NCBI GenBank assembly: GCA_030639305.1
Contig: DAOWCY010000004.1
Span: 1-64,000, forward strand
Direction: 5' to 3'
Length of the DNA stretch: 64,000 nucleotides
DNA from: JAGLQA01 sp023135565
GTDB taxonomy: Bacteria; Acidobacteriota; Aminicenantia; UBA2199
A program made the position numbers and the translations under genes. This document shows, one piece after another, positions 25,757 to 33,548 of this stretch (position 1 is its first letter; each line of letters begins with the position of its first letter). The notes under the pieces were generated by a model. It worked only from the letters and a program-made list of their open reading frames with translations, ran no database searches and was not told the DNA's origin.

Positions 25757-25769
25757 AGTGCTTTTTCTC

Positions 25770-26369
25770 CTAATTCATAGTCAAGGCTTTCAGGGAACTG
25801 TCTATTCCCTGGAATCCGAAAAATGCCATGGCAATAAGTCCGGCTGTGACTAATGCAATGGCTGTGTCCCGGAAGGCTTTGGGAATATAAGATACCCGGA
25901 ACCGCTCCCTGATGCCGGCAAATATTATAAGCGCCAGGGCAAATCCGGCTCCCGAAAATAGGGCGTAAAATAAACTTTCTACGAATCCGAAATCCTTGCG
26001 GATAACCAATACTGCTACGCCCAATATGGCGCAGTTGGTGGTGATCAATGGTAAGAATATGCCCAGGGCTTTGTAAAGCCCAGGCACTAACTTCTTTAAG
26101 AACATTTCGATCAACTGCACGAGAGCGGCAATAACAAAAATAAAGACGATGGTTTGCAGGTACTCGAGACCGAATGTGACCAGTACGTAATGATGCACAA
26201 ACCAGGTGATAAAAGTAGCAAAGGTCATGACAAATACAACAGCCATGCCCATGCCCACGGCGGTGTCCATTTTTTTAGAGACGCCTAAAAACGGACAGTT
26301 GCCGAGATACTGGGCCAACAAAATATTCTTGACCAAAATCGCATTAATTGCAAGAACAATATATTCCAT
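25770..26369 (-). CDS. rnfA: Rnf complex membrane subunit A
   Basis: 199 residues, six predicted membrane helices. NAILVKNILLAQYLGNCPFLG is the RnfA signature and carries the Cys used for the intramembrane Fe-S centre shared with RnfE (LGNCPFLG, and TNCAILG in the second half). Normal length. 13 bases before the rnfB fusion gene. Confidence 0.95.
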   Translation of the reverse strand: MEYIVLAINAILVKNILLAQYLGNCPFLGVSKKMDTAVGMGMAVVFVMTFATFITWFVHHYVLVTFGLEYLQTIVFIFVIAALVQLIEMFLKKLVPGLYKALGIFLPLITTNCAILGVAVLVIRKDFGFVESLFYALFSGAGFALALIIFAGIRERFRVSYIPKAFRDTAIALVTAGLIAMAFFGFQGIDSSLKALTMN

Positions 26370-26386
26370 TTATTTGCTCCATAAAC

Positions 26387-26445
26387 TTGCCTCCGGCAGC
26401 CCTGCCGGGGGCCAAACTTTTGAAAAAGTTTGAACAAAACTTCTG
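26387..26445. repeat. Inverted copy of a dispersed palindromic repeat between rnfE and rnfA
   Basis: Reads GCCTCCGGCAGCCCTGCCGG followed by GGGCCAAACTTTTGAAAAAG and TTTGAACAAAACTTC, the reverse complement of the elements at 7261-7320 and 9134-9194. It sits inside the rnf operon in the 149-base gap between rnfE and rnfA, so it is transcribed and may form a strong stem in the mRNA. Confidence 0.8.
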
Positions 26446-26518
26446 TTTAATCTGAAATCACACGCGCCCACTTGCTGCGAAGCGGCTCATTGGCTGGGGA
26501 CGCCGTCCCCCCGCGGGG

Positions 26519-27118
26519 CTAAGCGGTTTTTTTGGGAACCAGGTTGATAATCGCCAGCAGCATGCCGAGACAAATAAACGCTCCGGGCGCCTTTACCATA
26601 AAAGCAAAAGGCTCAAAACTTTCCCACATTACAGACATGCCGAAAAAAGCACCGCTGCCGAGAATCTCCCTGATGGCCGATACCAAAAAAAGAGACATGG
26701 TAAAACCGAGACCGATGCCGAGACCGTCAGCGGCTGATAAATATACCGGGTTCTTCGAAGCAAAGGCTTCAGCCCGGCCTAAGATAATACAGTTCACCAC
26801 AATCAGGGGAATAAATAATCCCAACTTCTGCGAGATGGCAAAAAAGTAGGCTTTCATCAATAATTCGACAATAACAACAAAAGTAGCAATCACTACGATA
26901 TATGATGCAATCCTGACTTTCTTGGGAATTATTTTCTTTATAGATGATATTATAATGTTGGAAAATAACAAAACAAAGGTGGTGGCCAATCCCATGCCCA
27001 GTCCATTCTCTACCGAGGTGGTGACGGCCAGGGTGGGACACAAACCCAATACCAACCTGAAAGGAGGCAGGACTTCCCAGAAGCCCTTAAAAAATTCATG
27101 CGTTATCGTTTTACTCAT
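26519..27118 (-). CDS. rnfE: Rnf complex membrane subunit E
   Basis: 199 residues with six predicted membrane helices, paralogous to RnfA. LVLGLCPTLAVTTSVENGLGMG and VNCIILGRAEAFA are the RnfE motifs, each carrying one Cys ligand of the intramembrane cluster. It has an ATG with an adequate ribosome site and begins 13 bases after rnfG. Confidence 0.95.
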   Translation of the reverse strand: MSKTITHEFFKGFWEVLPPFRLVLGLCPTLAVTTSVENGLGMGLATTFVLLFSNIIISSIKKIIPKKVRIASYIVVIATFVVIVELLMKAYFFAISQKLGLFIPLIVVNCIILGRAEAFASKNPVYLSAADGLGIGLGFTMSLFLVSAIREILGSGAFFGMSVMWESFEPFAFMVKAPGAFICLGMLLAIINLVPKKTA

Positions 27119-27131
27119 CGGTTTTTTATCC

Positions 27132-27707
27132 TTATTGCTTCGCTGCTGCTTTTTCTTTAACAGCAGGATATATGGCGATACTTTTACTTACTGCTTCACA
27201 AACTCCGCGGGAAGAATTGGTGGCGCCGGATACGGCATCCACTTTGCCGCCATCTTTTTTTACTTTAAAAACGACTTTTATAGATTTATCTTTAAAATTA
27301 TCGGTGAACGCCGGTTCAGTGACACGGGAACCTAAGCCGGGAGTCTCCTGGTGAGTCAATATACCGATGCCGGTGAGGGTGTCTTTTGCTAAATCATAAC
27401 CCACCATAACCCCGATATCTCCGCCAAAACCGCCGCCTTTGCTCTCATAAGCGAGAGCCCAGGGTTGGCCGTCTTTCTTGCCGATAAAAAGAGTGTATAC
27501 CTGGCCGTCTATAGTCACTTCCCGGCGGTCGGCAATCAAATCGTTAGTGGAAGTTTCCAGCACCCGCTTGACTGCGGGGCCTTTTACATTCACCATGATC
27601 TGTTCCTCGATGCGAGGCCCGGTGACATTCTTTACCGCGGCTAACAAAAAACCGCAAACAGCAGCAATAGCGGTTAACACTATAACCATTTTTAGATATT
27701 GTTTCAT
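27132..27707 (-). CDS. rnfG: Rnf complex FMN-carrying periplasmic subunit G
   Basis: 191 residues. One N-terminal membrane helix (about 6-24) and a periplasmic FMN-binding domain ending in DAVSGATNSSRGVCEAV. This matches the [S/T]GAT-x-[S/T] site at which FMN is attached through a phosphoester to Thr. Normal length. Follows rnfD by 6 bases. Confidence 0.94.
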   Translation of the reverse strand: MKQYLKMVIVLTAIAAVCGFLLAAVKNVTGPRIEEQIMVNVKGPAVKRVLETSTNDLIADRREVTIDGQVYTLFIGKKDGQPWALAYESKGGGFGGDIGVMVGYDLAKDTLTGIGILTHQETPGLGSRVTEPAFTDNFKDKSIKVVFKVKKDGGKVDAVSGATNSSRGVCEAVSKSIAIYPAVKEKAAAKQ

Positions 27708-27713
27708 GGTAAA

Positions 27714-28679
27714 TTACCTTTTTTCCATATAAGATACCTGCAGGGGCCGGGGCTGCTTCTTCAGCTTGTCCAACAGGGGAGTGAAAAGATTCATAATCAG
27801 TATGGCAAAGATTACGCCGTCGGGCTCGATACCCCAGGCTCTGAAAATAACCGTTAAAAAGCCGCAGCCGAGACCGAAAGCCACCATACTCCACTTGTTA
27901 AAAGGAGAACTGGAATAATCGGTGGATAAGAAAAATATCCCGATCATTACGTTGCCGGTTAACAGGTGAAACAGGGGGTTGGCATAAACTTCACTGTTCG
28001 CTGCCCAAAATATGCCGGACATGATCAATACCCCGGCGGCAAAGGAGAGGGGAATTTCCCAGGTGACCACGCGGCGCAATAACAGGTACAGACCGCCTGC
28101 CAATAAGAAAAGTACGGCTGCCGCGCCCATACCGCCTACCTGTTTACCCAAAAGAAGATCTATTAACCGGAAATCGGATACAAAACCAGCGCCCCCGTTT
28201 TTCAGCATGATAAGGGGATATTGGAAATCGAGTCCTAAGTTGTAATGCGCCGTGCTCAGGCTAAAATTAACATAGGCGGGCCAGGAAATGGCGATGATGG
28301 TCCAACCCACTAAAACGGGGTTTAAGGGGCTGCTTCCTAATCCGCCGAAAATCTCTTTGCCGATAAAAATACATAAAAAAGCCCCGATTATCACCACCCA
28401 GTAAGGTACGCCGGGAGGCATGAGCAGGCCGAAAAGAAGACCGATAAGCAGCGCGCTGCCGTCGGTAAAAGTGGCGGGTTTCCTGAATAACTTACGGATC
28501 AGGACATCGCTGAGCAGGGCTGCGGCTGCGGCCAGGGAAATGACCCTGACTGCAAACATGCCGTAAGTATAAACGGCAAAAATAAGCGCCGGAAGTAAAG
28601 CGATAATAAAATCGCGATGAATATTACTTTCCCTTAACTTTACGCGCCAATGGGGTGGACTCGAAACAACCAATTTCAT
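27714..28679 (-). CDS. rnfD: Rnf complex membrane subunit D, apparently without the FMN-attachment Thr
   Basis: 321 residues, about nine hydrophobic segments, with GKEIFGGLGSSPLNPVLVGW typical of RnfD/NqrB. Family members normally carry an SGAT-PL site for covalent FMN about 50 residues later. Here the aligned piece reads LDFQYPLIMLKNGG, so the GAT part is replaced by FQY and no other SGAT-like motif is present. Either FMN is not bound covalently or electron flow differs. Its ATG overlaps the rnfC stop. Confidence 0.92.
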   Translation of the reverse strand: MKLVVSSPPHWRVKLRESNIHRDFIIALLPALIFAVYTYGMFAVRVISLAAAAALLSDVLIRKLFRKPATFTDGSALLIGLLFGLLMPPGVPYWVVIIGAFLCIFIGKEIFGGLGSSPLNPVLVGWTIIAISWPAYVNFSLSTAHYNLGLDFQYPLIMLKNGGAGFVSDFRLIDLLLGKQVGGMGAAAVLFLLAGGLYLLLRRVVTWEIPLSFAAGVLIMSGIFWAANSEVYANPLFHLLTGNVMIGIFFLSTDYSSSPFNKWSMVAFGLGCGFLTVIFRAWGIEPDGVIFAILIMNLFTPLLDKLKKQPRPLQVSYMEKR

Positions 28680-29935
28680 GATAATCTTTCTCCATCTTTT
28701 TCTTCTTTGTTTTCTTCTTGTTTATCTTCCAAAACATTTACCGCCTCTTTTTCTAATTCCGACTCTAATTTTTCGCCTTCGCTTTTGGCCAACCGCAGGA
28801 GTTGGACAAGAGAACGGCCCGAAGGACACACATAAGCACATAATCCGCATTCGATACAGTTTTTTAGATCCATTTCGAGACACTGGTCGAAGATGGCAAA
28901 CTCGGCATAACGGCCCAACAGGTTGACATCTAAATCGACGGGACAGGCTCTTACGCAGCGGCCGCAGTTCAGACACTGGTTATTATGAAAAAAAGCCACT
29001 TCATTCTCATCCTGAATATAGATGCAGTCTGTGGCGGCGGTGACGGGCATGCTTAGGTCGAAACAGGTGCTGCCCCTGAAAGGTCCGCCTATAATAACCT
29101 TATCGTTGTCCTTGATTCTGCGGTCTTTCAAAAGCTCTGCCAGCGGGGTGCCGATCCTGACCCGGTAATTTCCCGCTCCCTGTTTGTCTATCACTGTGAC
29201 AACTTTATGGGAGAAAGGTTTCCCGTCTGTAAGGGCTGCTGCGGCTGCCAGTAGTTTTTCCACATTTAAAAAAAGATGGCTGTCTACATTGTAAGCGGCG
29301 GCCATGTCTCTTATTAATATTTCCGGCAGGCCGTTGGGATAGCGGGGGACGACACTGTGAACCTCGATGCCATCGGCGGCTGCGCCGGACACAAACGAAT
29401 AAAGCGGCTGCGGAACAGCTAATACTACTTTTTGGGCCGATGTTAGATGCTTGAGCAAACGCAGGCCGGCGAAAACTCTCTCTTTGTTTTCTCTTAAGAG
29501 CTGCCCGTAAACCATGATTAAGGGTTCTTCATCCACGGCGCTGACCACTACTGTGTCTACCGGCTGCAGTTCTTCGCAGAAACCTAAGTTGGCCCGGTTC
29601 AATTTTTCCAGTAATGCCTGGGGTTCCTGCTCTAAAAAATCAGGTTCGGCCTGCAGCAGGGGGTCGATCTCCTCACTATCGCTAACAGCAATGCGGAGAT
29701 AGATAGGTTCCGCCACTGCCGGCGTTAACGGCCCGAACCCCTTGATTGTGCCGGTAACTGTAGAAAAGAAGCCCGGCTTTAACTGCTGGCCGGTTTTAAC
29801 CGGTAAATCTTCTTTTAATTTCTTCTTATCTTTTTTTATATCGAAGTCCCGCAGCGGCAGGAGAACCTCCGCGGGCTGCGGGGCATCCGCAATCTCTTTT
29901 GTTTCACATTTTAGTAATAATTCTTGTCCCTTCAT
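28676..29935 (-). CDS. rnfC: Rnf complex subunit C
   Basis: Start placed at 29935 (MKGQELLLK) with GGAG upstream. The longer open frame to 30094 would run into the cytochrome gene and is not supported. 419 residues: N-terminal barrel-sandwich domain (FSTVTGTIKGFG), NuoF-like Rossmann part (VIIGGPFRGS) and two [4Fe-4S] clusters (CLNCGRCVRACP, CIECGLCAYVCP). The cytoplasmic NADH-side subunit. The C-terminal tail is Glu/Lys-rich. Confidence 0.93.
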   Translation of the reverse strand: MKGQELLLKCETKEIADAPQPAEVLLPLRDFDIKKDKKKLKEDLPVKTGQQLKPGFFSTVTGTIKGFGPLTPAVAEPIYLRIAVSDSEEIDPLLQAEPDFLEQEPQALLEKLNRANLGFCEELQPVDTVVVSAVDEEPLIMVYGQLLRENKERVFAGLRLLKHLTSAQKVVLAVPQPLYSFVSGAAADGIEVHSVVPRYPNGLPEILIRDMAAAYNVDSHLFLNVEKLLAAAAALTDGKPFSHKVVTVIDKQGAGNYRVRIGTPLAELLKDRRIKDNDKVIIGGPFRGSTCFDLSMPVTAATDCIYIQDENEVAFFHNNQCLNCGRCVRACPVDLDVNLLGRYAEFAIFDQCLEMDLKNCIECGLCAYVCPSGRSLVQLLRLAKSEGEKLESELEKEAVNVLEDKQEENKEEKDGERLS

Positions 29936-30047
29936 TATTTTTATCGCTCCAATAGGCCAATACATGGCGGTATTAAACGGCGCATTCGATATAGTCCAGG
30001 CCCACCGGCGGGTGAGATTTTTTCTCGAATAGAGCCAAATAAAACGC

Positions 30048-30746
30048 TTATTCTTCTTTGTGACATATTTCGCAATTCTCCACGCCGTCATCATGACAGT
30101 CTATACAGTTTTTACCGATGCACCTGACGTGAGTGTCTTCATTTTCGCAAAGACTTTCATACTTTGTGTTGTAGTGACAGCGGCGGCAGTTCAAAGCAAA
30201 ACTTTTGTCCTCTTGCTTGTAACCGTGATGGCAGGTGTCGCACTCGATGCCGCAGCCGTCCTCGGAAGCATGCAGGAAATGATCGAAAACCACCGGGCCG
30301 CCGTCAGTGGCAAATTCCATCTTTTTAGGCTGCTCGATTTTTTTGAAGCTTTCGGCATTATGGCAAAAGTTACACTGGACAGTGCCCTGCACATGACAAT
30401 CCATACAGTTTTTACCGATGCATCGTTTGTGTATGGCGGCGTCTGCGCAGGTTTCCGCATACTCTTTACTGTAGTGGCAGGCGCGGCATTTCATGTCGGT
30501 GAAAGAGGCGTCTTTTTCGCCTTCTTCGTAGTTATGGTGGCACTCCACGCACTTGCTGTCTTTCAGGGAAACGTGCAGTTGGTGATCGAAAAGGACACCG
30601 CCTCCTTTGGTGGCGAAAGACACCCGTACCGGGACTTTCTTCTTCTCGAAGGCGTAGCCTAAGAAGGCGACGATGACTAACAAAGCAATGAGCACCGCAT
30701 AGTACAGCTTTTTCTTTTTTTCACTAAAATATTTGCTACTGTTCAT
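30048..30746 (-). CDS. Rnf-associated octahaem cytochrome c (two tetrahaem repeats)
   Basis: 232 residues with a membrane anchor (about 14-32) and eight CXXCH motifs: CVECH, CRACH, CMDCH, CNFCH, then CDTCH, CRRCH, CIDCH, CEICH. The two halves (about 42-130 and 140-230) align, each ending CIGKNC-x-DCH then a single haem, like a duplicated class III cytochrome c3-type unit. It is the first gene of the rnf operon, with its own promoter. In methanogens and some bacteria a multihaem cytochrome coded beside Rnf passes electrons between Rnf and periplasmic acceptors. The same job is likely here (inference). Confidence 0.92.
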   Translation of the reverse strand: MNSSKYFSEKKKKLYYAVLIALLVIVAFLGYAFEKKKVPVRVSFATKGGGVLFDHQLHVSLKDSKCVECHHNYEEGEKDASFTDMKCRACHYSKEYAETCADAAIHKRCIGKNCMDCHVQGTVQCNFCHNAESFKKIEQPKKMEFATDGGPVVFDHFLHASEDGCGIECDTCHHGYKQEDKSFALNCRRCHYNTKYESLCENEDTHVRCIGKNCIDCHDDGVENCEICHKEE

Positions 30747-30867
30747 AAAAGGTCTCTCTTACAAAAAATTTTTGGTGGGTATTTGAATAAAAAAACTCAC
30801 CGTAAAGTTTAACATTTTTGCTTTTGCATACTTTCATAGTTTCTAAAACAACGACGGCGTAGACAAA

Positions 30868-30896
30868 AATTTACAACATTTTGCAGTTTTTGTCAA
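30868..30896 (-). promoter_or_regulatory. Candidate promoter of the cytochrome-rnf-nuo-like operon
   Basis: On the minus strand TTGACA (30891-30896) and TAAATT (30868-30873) with a 17-base spacer. It leaves a leader of about 115 bases before the ATG at 30746. All genes down to 18111 run the same way with mostly short gaps. Confidence 0.6.
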
Positions 30897-30924
30897 GGGG
30901 AAAAATTTTTTTTTAACAAATCTT

Positions 30925-31040
30925 TGCCTCCGGCGGCCAAAACCCTTTTGAAAAAGGGTTCTGGACTCCCAAAACTTTTCATGAGCGATACGCTTTCCTG
31001 TTACTCGAAAGCCCCTTATAGGCTGCCCGCGCCGCGGGCT
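30925..31040. repeat. Dispersed palindromic repeat, long form
   Basis: Reads GCCTCCGGCGGCCAAAACCC, then TTTTGAAAAAGGGTT, then GACTCCCAAAACTTTTCATG, AGCGATACGC and AAGCCCCTTATAGGCTGCCC. Its reverse complement, nearly base for base, is found in coding sequence at 49461-49582 and in part at 50165-50280. Shorter relatives are at 33907-33967 and 52985-53060. The rest of the 30747-31254 gap shows only the operon promoter and more repeat fragments (AAAGTTTGATCAAAACTTTT at about 31045-31065). Confidence 0.85.
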
Positions 31041-31254
31041 TGGAAAAGTTTGATCAAAACTTTTGCGTAATTTCGTTGTCTCCGAGCGAGGCTCGCATCA
31101 TGATCGACTGTCTAAGCCCCGGTCTATATCAGGTCGATCAGGCCGGTCTGCCGGGGAATTACCGGGACGCAAGTTTGCGTCCCCTACCGGTATCGACCTC
31201 CGCGGGGGGGGACGGCAAGTAGTTTAATCAAGAATGTTTAAGATAAAGGGTTTT

Positions 31255-31278
31255 AAGAGTTTTTCCCCAAAAACTCTT
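31255..31278 (+). promoter_or_regulatory. Perfect hairpin just upstream of the Cys-rich peptide gene
   Basis: AAGAGTTTTT (31255-31264), loop CCCC, AAAAACTCTT (31269-31278): ten perfect pairs. It is not followed by a T-run, so a terminator is unlikely on this strand. It ends 32 bases before the ATG at 31311 and could be an operator or 5' leader structure. TTGACA (31277-31282) overlaps its end but has no -10 at the right distance. Confidence 0.5.
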
Positions 31279-31287
31279 GACAATACG

Positions 31288-31316
31288 TTCTTCGATTTAG
31301 GGAGGCTAAAATGAAG
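31288..31316 (+). pseudogene. 3' end remnant of a beta-propeller gene
   Basis: The bases TTCTTCGATTTAGGGAGG, then CTAAAATGA, match the last codons of the intact propeller gene at 32785-32811 (F-F-D-L-R-R-L-K-stop) with one change. The remnant overlaps the start of the Cys-rich peptide gene just as in the downstream copy (stop TGA inside ATGA). So the peptide gene was once preceded by a whole propeller gene. Confidence 0.7.
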
Positions 31317-31541
31317 AAATTAAAATCAAATCTTAATTTGATCGTTTTCGTTTTTTTAATGGCTGCTCTAACCGCGGCTATAATGCAGCCAATCCTGGTA
31401 GCCGGGCCAACGCAGCCCGTCAAGTGTTCCTCATGGCCATGCACCTGCACTTGTAGGTATTATTGTACATGTTCGGCTGGAGCTGGAACCTGTTCGTGCA
31501 CATGCGGCGATGCTACGATAAGCTGCTCATTTCAAGAATGA
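31311..31541 (+). CDS. Secreted Cys-rich peptide with 10 cysteines
   Basis: 76 residues with an AGGGAGG ribosome site. The first 30 or so residues are a signal peptide or membrane segment (MKKLKSNLNL, then hydrophobic to LVAG). The mature part has cysteines in the order C-x4-C-x-C-x-C-x3-C-x-C-x6-C-x-C-x-C-x6-C, mostly within Cys-Thr/Ser-Cys pairs. This could bind metal, form a disulfide-dense toxin-like fold, or be a modification substrate. A second copy with the same leader but no Cys region is at 32808. Linked propeller and radical SAM genes make a peptide-natural-product or signalling role possible, but no family is recognised. Confidence 0.75.
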   Translation: MKKLKSNLNLIVFVFLMAALTAAIMQPILVAGPTQPVKCSSWPCTCTCRYYCTCSAGAGTCSCTCGDATISCSFQE

Positions 31542-31690
31542 TGATAGGTAAACACATTAGTAAAATTTAAGCTGTACTGAAAAATCGCTTTTAGCATTAC
31601 CGGTTAGTTCCGGGTTGTTTTTCTCTGTATTTTTCCGGTCGATGTCCCGGTCGGTGGGAGCTTAGGCGACAAAAAAAAATAAATATCTAC

Positions 31691-31719
31691 TTGATTTTTG
31701 TTGATATTTGTATTACAAT
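31691..31719 (+). promoter_or_regulatory. Candidate promoter of the propeller gene at 31867
   Basis: TTGATT (31691-31696) and TACAAT (31714-31719) with a 17-base spacer, about 150 bases before the ATG. The rest of the 325-base gap 31542-31866 shows no gene; it contains a GC-rich inverted stretch (ACCGGTTAGTTCCGGGT at about 31600) that may end the previous transcript. Confidence 0.6.
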
Positions 31720-31866
31720 TTATTTTTATTTTAGATTAACAGTAAGTGAGAGGCAAAACGCGCGCGCTAAACAAAAATATCTAACGGCGGGACCGTGATT
31801 AGCTTTTATAAAGGAGCACCCTATAATTATCGACATAAAAAAAATTCTATATTCCAGGGAGGAAAA

Positions 31867-32811
31867 ATGAAAAAAATATTGTTTTTGATGTTCCTGCTTT
31901 TTTTGATTGCCTTTTCGTGGGGCGCGGAAAAAGTAGAAAAAATAGTTTTAACAGGCGGGGTGGAGTTTTCCCAAAAAATGGTAGAGAACGATGTGTTCTT
32001 TAAATGGGTTCAAGACTTCGATGTAGATGATAAATACATTTACCTCGCAGATGCCACATATAAGGTGATATTTAAGATCGCTCTCGATTCCGGTAAACTC
32101 GAAAGAACAATCTCATCAAAAGGGCAGGGTCCGGGCGAACTGGCGTTCCCGGTCAATATATGTGTCAAGAATAATAAAGTTTTTGTAATCGACAAAGGCT
32201 TCGGTGGGATCAAGATATTCGGAGTAGACGGCAGCACTATAAACGAGTTCAAAGTCAGTGGCGCTGTGGGGAGAAGGGGGATTGCCGTTGATGAAAAGGA
32301 TAATATTTATATCGGCAATATAATGGACAATACCCTGGTTTCGGTTTACTCTTTAGCCGGTAAGCGGCTCAGGTCTCTTGTAAAGGCTACTGTGGATTTA
32401 AAAGATAAAGACAGCATCAAAAAACGAATATATTGGATTAAGATCGACAAACAAAAAAATATATACGTGCTGTATTTTGTAGCCAGGGAACTCGAGAAAT
32501 ACGATAACCAGGGAAAAATGCTGTGGCGCGCCAAAATAGAAAATGATTTATTGGCGGAATACCCGCAGAGTAAAAATCCCGGTTACAGGAACATTTTCGA
32601 TTTCCATATTTTGGACAATAACGACATTTTAATTGCTCATGCAAAAGGGGGGTGCATCCTGGATACTAACGGAAAATTAAAAAAAGTGATAGAACTTAAA
32701 ACAGGCTTAGTTCATTCGTTCGGTTTCATTAAAACAGTGCGCAATAACTTGATAACTCTAAATTTAGCTGAAAAAAATGTGGTATTCTTCGATTTAAGGA
32801 GGCTAAAATGA
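31867..32811 (+). CDS. Secreted six-bladed beta-propeller protein
   Basis: Start at 31867 with a strong AGGGAGG site and a signal peptide (MKKILFLMFLLFLIAFSWGA); 24 upstream residues are discarded. 314 residues. NHL/six-bladed propeller features: SSKGQGPGELAFPVNICV, KVFVIDKGFGGIKIF, DEKDNIYIGN, KQKNIYVLY. The GxGPGEF-type motif is typical of these proteins. Its last codons overlap the start of the truncated peptide gene (ATGA), so propeller and Cys-rich peptide form a cassette; the propeller may bind, escort or anchor the peptide (inference). Relatives are at 36415 and 39522, with remnants at 31288 and 33405. Confidence 0.85.
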   Translation: MKKILFLMFLLFLIAFSWGAEKVEKIVLTGGVEFSQKMVENDVFFKWVQDFDVDDKYIYLADATYKVIFKIALDSGKLERTISSKGQGPGELAFPVNICVKNNKVFVIDKGFGGIKIFGVDGSTINEFKVSGAVGRRGIAVDEKDNIYIGNIMDNTLVSVYSLAGKRLRSLVKATVDLKDKDSIKKRIYWIKIDKQKNIYVLYFVARELEKYDNQGKMLWRAKIENDLLAEYPQSKNPGYRNIFDFHILDNNDILIAHAKGGCILDTNGKLKKVIELKTGLVHSFGFIKTVRNNLITLNLAEKNVVFFDLRRLK

Positions 32812-32897
32812 AGAAATTAAAATCAAATCTTAATTTGATAATTTTCGTTTTTTTGATGGCTGCTCTAACCGCAGCAATAATGGTATCGAGAAGATAA
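32808..32897 (+). pseudogene. Truncated second copy of the Cys-rich peptide gene
   Basis: 29 codons. The first 25 match the leader of the peptide at 31311 except for Val-to-Ile at residue 12, then the frame runs into VSRR and a stop. The entire Cys-rich part is missing. It is coupled to the propeller gene by an ATGA overlap. The break lies exactly at the 3' end of the oppositely oriented DUF104-like gene, so that gene probably came in by the event that removed the core. Confidence 0.75.
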
Positions 32898-33119
32898 CTA
32901 CCACTCATTTCGTAACTGCTCCTGGTATTTCAACCCATCAGGAAAATTTTTCAATACGCCTTTATGCTTCATAATATCACGAAAACGAATCCCTACTTTT
33001 TCACCTTCTTCTATATCTTCCACTACAGTGACCAGTACCCTGGCCTTCTTAATGTCTAATTCATTAAATAACGGGGTAATTCTTCCATTTTCATAGATGG
33101 CTTCAAAGGTTCTCAACAT
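32898..33119 (-). CDS. AF2212-like (DUF104) antitoxin-family protein
   Basis: 73 residues with AAAGGAGG before the ATG. The start FEAIYENGRITPLFN and KARVLVTVVED match the beta-rich AF2212/DUF104 family, normally the antitoxin of a PIN-domain toxin. No toxin gene is next to it, so it is an orphan here. It sits between pieces of the propeller/peptide cassettes, which marks an insertion point. Confidence 0.8.
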   Translation of the reverse strand: MLRTFEAIYENGRITPLFNELDIKKARVLVTVVEDIEEGEKVGIRFRDIMKHKGVLKNFPDGLKYQEQLRNEW

Positions 33120-33404
33120 TCTTATGCCTCCTTTACAACCCTATATTAAACATAAAAGCAAGTTTTGTCAACTTTTTTGCCTCCAACGGGAAGAGCGGGC
33201 ATTCAGCAAACGGGCCTCGACGAACTCAAACAGCCTTGCCTTCGGCGACTCTGCCGATGTTTCGCGGGCCAAACCGAAAAGAATATCGAACACCCAATAT
33301 CGAATATCGAAGGAAAGAGTGACGCTTTCCTGTTACTCGAAAGCCCCTCATCGTCTGTCCCCCTTTTTTCAACATAAAAGAAATTCTATATACCAGGGAG
33401 GAAA

Positions 33405-33504
33405 AATGAAAAAAATATTATTTTTGATGTTCCTGCTTTTTTTGATTGCCTTTTCGTGGGGCGCGGAAAAAGTAGAAAAAATAATTTTGACAGGTGGAGT
33501 GTAG
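33405..33504 (+). pseudogene. N-terminal remnant of a third propeller gene copy
   Basis: From about 33373 the sequence repeats 31830-31956 (AAAGAAATTCTATAT, then CCAGGGAGGAAAAATG and the signal peptide MKKILFLMFLLFLIAFSWGA) with only a few changes. It ends at a stop after ILTGGV, 33 codons in. The rest of the propeller is gone. Together with 31288-31316 and 32808-32897 it shows at least three rounds of cassette duplication and decay. Confidence 0.8.
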
Positions 33505-33548
33505 GAACTCCGGGGGCCGGGTCTTGCATGTTAACCTTTGCTTTTCAT

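Noticed and set aside
28676..30094. Longer RnfC starting at 30094
   Set aside because: The extra 53 residues overlap the cytochrome gene in another frame and lack RnfC character; ATG 29935 has GGAG and the family start.
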